Shown here piece after piece: positions 5,991 through 8,414 of a DNA stretch of 8,414 bases. Under the pieces are notes generated by a model, which did not search any database, was not told the origin of the DNA, and saw nothing but the letters and a program-made list of their open reading frames with translations. The stretch lies in NCBI GenBank assembly GCA_902803625.1, contig CADCQV010000016.1:1-8414 (forward strand), written 5' to 3'. Made by a program: the position numbers and the translations under genes. The DNA comes from an uncultured Lachnospiraceae bacterium (GTDB lineage: Bacteria; Bacillota; Clostridia; Lachnospirales; Lachnospiraceae). Position 1 is the first letter of the stretch. The number at the start of each line of letters is the position of its first letter.

Positions 5991-7079
5991 ATGGGACTGG
6001 CACAAAAACTGAAAAACTTCATACTAATGGATGTGGCAGATGAAAACGAAACGAAAAAGGCATCTGTCATAATGCGTTGTCTTTCTTTATTTCTGTACCT
6101 GTTCTTCACCATACAGTCTGTTGTTCTGTTTGCGACCGGATATACCACTGCTGCTGTGGTAAGCCTGTTTTGTCTGGTTGGATATATCGTTGCCTTTACC
6201 ATGACATATCAGGGCTACACCATTCTGACGCAGCATTTCATCGAGCTTCTCACTCTGGGCTGGGTTGCCGCCTTTGTGGGGATAATGGGCTGGGACTGCT
6301 CATACCAGCATATGATCTTTTCCCTGATGCTCTTTTCTATCCTTACCTCTTACCGGAATTTTCTCTATAAGGCTGTTTTTTCCGGTTTCCTCTGTCTCTT
6401 CAGGCTGGCACTCTATTTCTATATACATCTCCACCCTCCCTTGTACACGGTGGAACAGAACACGATGTATTTTCTTAATATATTAAACACCTTTTCCACT
6501 TTCCTTGTGTTCTTTATCATAGCATTCCTCTTTTCCAAGGACTCAATGGAAATGGAAGAAAAGCTGGTTAAATATAATAAGAAGATAGAGAAGCTCGCAA
6601 AAACCGACACCCTTACAAAGCTTCCGAACAGGCGGGATGCCATGGAGCGGATAGAAAAGATCCTGAAAAGATCAAGGGATGTGGATTTCTATTTGAATAT
6701 TGCCATTGGTGATATAGATTTCTTTAAGAAGGTAAATGATACCTACGGACATGAGGCGGGCGACGCGGTTCTCGTGCAGATGGCGGAAATACTTAAGGAG
6801 GATATGGGAGATGACGGCTTCGTTGCAAGATGGGGAGGAGAGGAATTCCTCTTTGTCTACACCAGTATGAACGGAGATGATGCCGCCATGCGGCTGAACG
6901 ACCTGAAGACAAAGATCTCCCAGACCACCTTCAAATATAATGATATTGTTATGAAGCTCACCATGACATTCGGGCTTGAGGAATATGATTTCCACAATTC
7001 CATAGATGACGTGGTAAATTCCGCTGATGAGAAGCTGTACCTCGGAAAAACACAGGGAAGAAACCAGGTGGTATTTTAA
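5991..7079 (+). CDS. Membrane-bound GGDEF diguanylate cyclase
   Basis: The protein should make the second messenger cyclic di-GMP from two GTP. Counting from the upstream TTG at 5976 (367 residues), the N-terminal half has about six hydrophobic helices between residues 33 and 187, with no recognisable named sensor domain. A short charged, probably coiled segment (188-208) leads into a complete GGDEF domain: DTLTKLPNRR (211-220), IGDIDFFKKVNDTYGHEAGD (244-263) and the active site WGGEEF (286-291). The product-binding inhibitory site (RxxD, nine and six residues before GGEEF) is replaced by Gly278 and Gly281, so feedback inhibition of the PleD type is probably absent. The start is uncertain: I give the ATG at 5991, but an in-frame TTG at 5976 is possible, and neither has a strong ribosome binding site. 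It is divergent from the HAD gene and is followed by a zinc-ribbon gene with its own promoter. The input signal is unknown. Confidence 0.95.
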   Translation: MGLAQKLKNFILMDVADENETKKASVIMRCLSLFLYLFFTIQSVVLFATGYTTAAVVSLFCLVGYIVAFTMTYQGYTILTQHFIELLTLGWVAAFVGIMGWDCSYQHMIFSLMLFSILTSYRNFLYKAVFSGFLCLFRLALYFYIHLHPPLYTVEQNTMYFLNILNTFSTFLVFFIIAFLFSKDSMEMEEKLVKYNKKIEKLAKTDTLTKLPNRRDAMERIEKILKRSRDVDFYLNIAIGDIDFFKKVNDTYGHEAGDAVLVQMAEILKEDMGDDGFVARWGGEEFLFVYTSMNGDDAAMRLNDLKTKISQTTFKYNDIVMKLTMTFGLEEYDFHNSIDDVVNSADEKLYLGKTQGRNQVVF

Positions 7080-7108
7080 ATTTTTCTATTCATCATTGGC
7101 TTTCTCTG

Positions 7109-7117
7109 TGGTATAAT
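7109..7117 (+). promoter_or_regulatory. Extended -10 promoter for the small zinc-ribbon gene
   Basis: TGGTATAAT is a perfect extended -10 (TGn plus TATAAT) 35 bp before the ATG at 7153, giving a leader of about 29 nt. A weak -35 candidate, TTCATC, sits at 7089-7094 with 17-bp spacing. This suggests that the small gene is transcribed on its own as well as by read-through from the GGDEF gene. Confidence 0.65.
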
Positions 7118-7152
7118 CAGAAGAACGAAGAGTTTTCAGGAGAGTTTGAAAA

Positions 7153-7323
7153 ATGGTCTACACTTGCAAGAAATGTCTGTTTATGTTTGACCGCGTCGGA
7201 CTGGTGGAAAGGTGTCCCGACTGCGGAAGTGAGAATTTCAGGCCTGCTTCAAAGGAAGAAAAAGCAGAGTTTGAACGTTTTCAGAAGGAATTCAGCAGGA
7301 AGAGTGAAGACCGCACTGCCTGA
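7153..7323 (+). CDS. Small zinc-ribbon protein, 56 residues
   Basis: A short open frame begins at ATG 7153 and ends with TGA at 7321-7323. It has two CxxC pairs, Cys5/Cys8 in YTCKKC and Cys21/Cys24 in CPDCGS, in the spacing of a rubredoxin-like zinc ribbon. Residues 33-53 are strongly charged (KEEKAEFERFQKEF) and probably form one helix. An AGGAGAG site lies 8-9 nt before the ATG and a perfect extended -10 lies further upstream, so it is very likely expressed. Small zinc ribbons of this form are common in Clostridia and mostly uncharacterised; binding to nucleic acid or a protein partner is possible. It lies 73 bp after the GGDEF gene and ends before a clear terminator. No function can be assigned. 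Confidence 0.87.
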   Translation: MVYTCKKCLFMFDRVGLVERCPDCGSENFRPASKEEKAEFERFQKEFSRKSEDRTA

Positions 7324-7380
7324 GCATTATTGCCGGGTTTTTCGGCGGTTTTCCTTTTCCTTCGTATCAATATGATTCCG

Positions 7381-7400
7381 GCAGGGTTTACCTGCTTTTT
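7381..7400 (+). terminator. Intrinsic terminator after the zinc-ribbon gene
   Basis: GCAGG (7381-7385) pairs with CCTGC (7391-7395) around a five-base loop and is followed directly by five T residues. It ends the plus-strand GGDEF and zinc-ribbon unit. The T run overlaps the stop codon of the convergent MarR gene by two bases. On the minus strand the same hairpin has no T run, so it is a poor terminator for the fab/marR transcript. Confidence 0.8.
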
Positions 7401-7839
7401 ATGTTACATTTATTTCCGGCATCAGCTCGGTTCTGATTATCTGCATCATTGAATCCAGATCTTCCATTTCTTTTTCGGAAAATCTTTTTTTACATCTTTC
7501 AACCACGGTATTTATATAATCCTGACTTATCCGGTAATACCTCATATATTTTTCCGTCGGACAGAGATGGAATTCCCTCTTGTCGTTTTCCGACTGCTTT
7601 TTTTCTATATATCCTTTTTTCACAAGGCTGTTTACCTTGTAAGCCGCATTAGGGCTGGAAATCCCCATTAAATGCGCAAACTCGGATACGGTTGGCTCCC
7701 CAAGATACTTTATGCACTCCATGGAAAAAGACTCAACCGCTGTCAGAGTCGCTTCCTTAGTCTCAAATTTTGCATAGATCTGCATATAGAAATACACCCG
7801 GAGGGCGCTGTACAGATCATTCAATGACTGGCTGAGCAC
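7399..7839 (-). CDS. MarR-family transcriptional regulator, possible FabT-like regulator of fatty acid synthesis
   Basis: The 146-residue protein has the MarR layout: an N-terminal dimerisation helix (about 1-28), a winged helix-turn-helix at about 48-92 (PTVSEFAHLMGISSPNAAYKV as the helix-turn-helix, then NSLVKKGYIEKK), a wing with the typical NDKRE sequence (85-89), and C-terminal dimer helices. It should bind DNA as a dimer. The start is a GTG at 7839 with a GGAGGGG site about 10 nt upstream and only 2 bp after the fabZ stop, so it is cotranscribed with fabZ. MarR proteins in Firmicute fab clusters are often FabT, which senses acyl-ACP and represses the cluster; the link here rests on position, not on recognised FabT residues. 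FabT is usually at the head of the cluster, so this position is unusual. Confidence 0.9.
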   Translation of the reverse strand: MLSQSLNDLYSALRVYFYMQIYAKFETKEATLTAVESFSMECIKYLGEPTVSEFAHLMGISSPNAAYKVNSLVKKGYIEKKQSENDKREFHLCPTEKYMRYYRISQDYINTVVERCKKRFSEKEMEDLDSMMQIIRTELMPEINVT

Positions 7840-7841
7840 GC

Positions 7842-8315
7842 TTATTTCCCCTCCGCTCCGGTTAAAGCAAAAGTAAGCTCCGCACGGACCGCCAGGGCAC
7901 CGTTCACCCTTGCCTCGGCTTTTCCGCTGCCCACAGGTCCCTTCATTTCTGTAAGCTCACAGTAAAGCTCCAAAACATCCCCGGGTTCCACCTGTTTCTT
8001 GAATCTGGCACTCTTTATCCCGCCGAAAAGCGCCAGCTTTCCCCTGTTTTCGGGAAGTGAAAGCAGCGCTACCGCGCCTGTCTGGGCAAGTGCTTCTATG
8101 ATAAGTACTCCGGGCATAACAGGATGTCCCGGAAAATGCCCCTGAAAAAAGCCCTCATTCATTGTGACGCATTTTCGTCCCCTGGCCCAGACCCCGGGTT
8201 CATAGTCATCTATTCTGTCCACCAGGGCAAATGGGTACCTGTGGGGCAGTATTTCCGCGATCTCCACAGCTGTTAAGGTTTTCGGGGTTCTTGCTTCTTC
8301 ACTCACTTTATTCAC
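7842..8315 (-). CDS. fabZ: 3-hydroxyacyl-[acyl-carrier-protein] dehydratase FabZ
   Basis: FabZ removes water from 3-hydroxyacyl-ACP to give trans-2-enoyl-ACP, the third step of each round of type II fatty acid synthesis in the cytoplasm. The 157-residue hotdog-fold protein has LPHRYPFALVDRI (23-35), the active-site block QGHFPGHPVMPGVLIIEALA with catalytic His60 and Glu74, and the later GGIKSARFKKQVEPGD block (98-113). Length is close to normal, with a slightly long N-terminus. The start is GTG at 8315, overlapping the fabF stop by 4 bp (GTGA). No real ribosome binding site is visible, so translation is probably coupled to fabF. The MarR gene follows after 2 bp. There is no accB between fabF and fabZ, unlike the common Streptococcus order. 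Confidence 0.98.
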   Translation of the reverse strand: MNKVSEEARTPKTLTAVEIAEILPHRYPFALVDRIDDYEPGVWARGRKCVTMNEGFFQGHFPGHPVMPGVLIIEALAQTGAVALLSLPENRGKLALFGGIKSARFKKQVEPGDVLELYCELTEMKGPVGSGKAEARVNGALAVRAELTFALTGAEGK

Positions 8316-8414
8316 ACTTTCTTAAAGATAAGACAGGCGTTATGTCCTCCAAAGCCCAGACTGTTACTCAAAACATAGTTTAATTCGGCGTTTATGCCCT
8401 TTCCGGGTACATAA
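8312..8414 (-). CDS. fabF: 3-oxoacyl-[acyl-carrier-protein] synthase II FabF, last 33 codons only
   Basis: The reading frame entering from the right edge ends with TGA at 8312-8314. The visible residues include VPGKGINAELNYVLSNSLGF and GGHNACLIFKKV, the standard C-terminus of a beta-ketoacyl-ACP synthase, where the NSxGFGGxN loop borders the active site. FabF condenses malonyl-ACP with a growing acyl-ACP chain. The catalytic Cys and two His residues lie outside the window. It overlaps the fabZ start by 4 bp. FabF is favoured over FabB because of the fab cluster setting in a Firmicute. Confidence 0.9.
   Translation of the reverse strand, partial: YVPGKGINAELNYVLSNSLGFGGHNACLIFKKV

Noticed and set aside
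7331..7355. A second terminator right after the zinc-ribbon gene (GCCG...CGGC followed by T-rich sequence)
   Set aside because: The stem has only four pairs and the T tract is broken by C residues. The hairpin at 7381-7400 is much better.

Overview
The window looks like a chromosomal stretch from a Firmicute of the class Clostridia, most plausibly Lachnospiraceae. The reasons are strong AGGAGG-type ribosome binding sites, TATAAT-type -10 boxes, moderate G+C, a folT-folC pair, an SPFH/zinc-ribbon protein and a UDPGP-type nucleotidyltransferase of kinds typical of that group, and a fab cluster carrying a MarR-family gene. The family assignment comes from protein recognition, not a database search. 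Nearly all of the sequence is coding. There is no RNA gene, CRISPR array, insertion sequence or phage gene.

Left block, minus strand, reading from right to left (5896 to 1): a Cof-type HAD phosphatase, a small unknown lipoprotein whose start overlaps the HAD stop, the folate ECF transporter S component FolT, folylpolyglutamate synthase FolC, an SPFH-domain protein with two C-terminal zinc ribbons, and a UAP1-like UDPGP nucleotidyltransferase that runs off the left edge. HAD, lipoprotein, folT and folC are tightly spaced and probably form one operon under a TATAAT box near 5945-5950. FolT would import folate with a shared ECF module encoded elsewhere, and FolC would trap it as polyglutamate. 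The SPFH gene has its own extended -10 box followed by a perfect 12-bp palindrome, so it is probably a separately controlled unit. The UAP1-like gene follows after a hairpin.

Middle, plus strand (5991 to 7400): a six-helix membrane diguanylate cyclase (GGDEF) and then a 56-residue zinc-ribbon protein with its own extended -10 promoter. A clear intrinsic terminator at 7381-7400 ends this unit.

Right block, minus strand (8414 to 7399): the end of a fatty acid synthesis cluster, with the last 33 codons of fabF, then fabZ (4-bp overlap), then a MarR-family regulator 2 bp after fabZ. This block converges with the plus-strand unit.

Most of the window is ordinary metabolism. The parts most worth a second look are the palindrome in the leader of the SPFH gene, the lysine-rich tail of FolC encoded across an inverted repeat, the unknown lipoprotein placed between the HAD phosphatase and folT, and the MarR gene at the 3' side of fabZ. 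I see no clear evidence for an undescribed multi-gene system.
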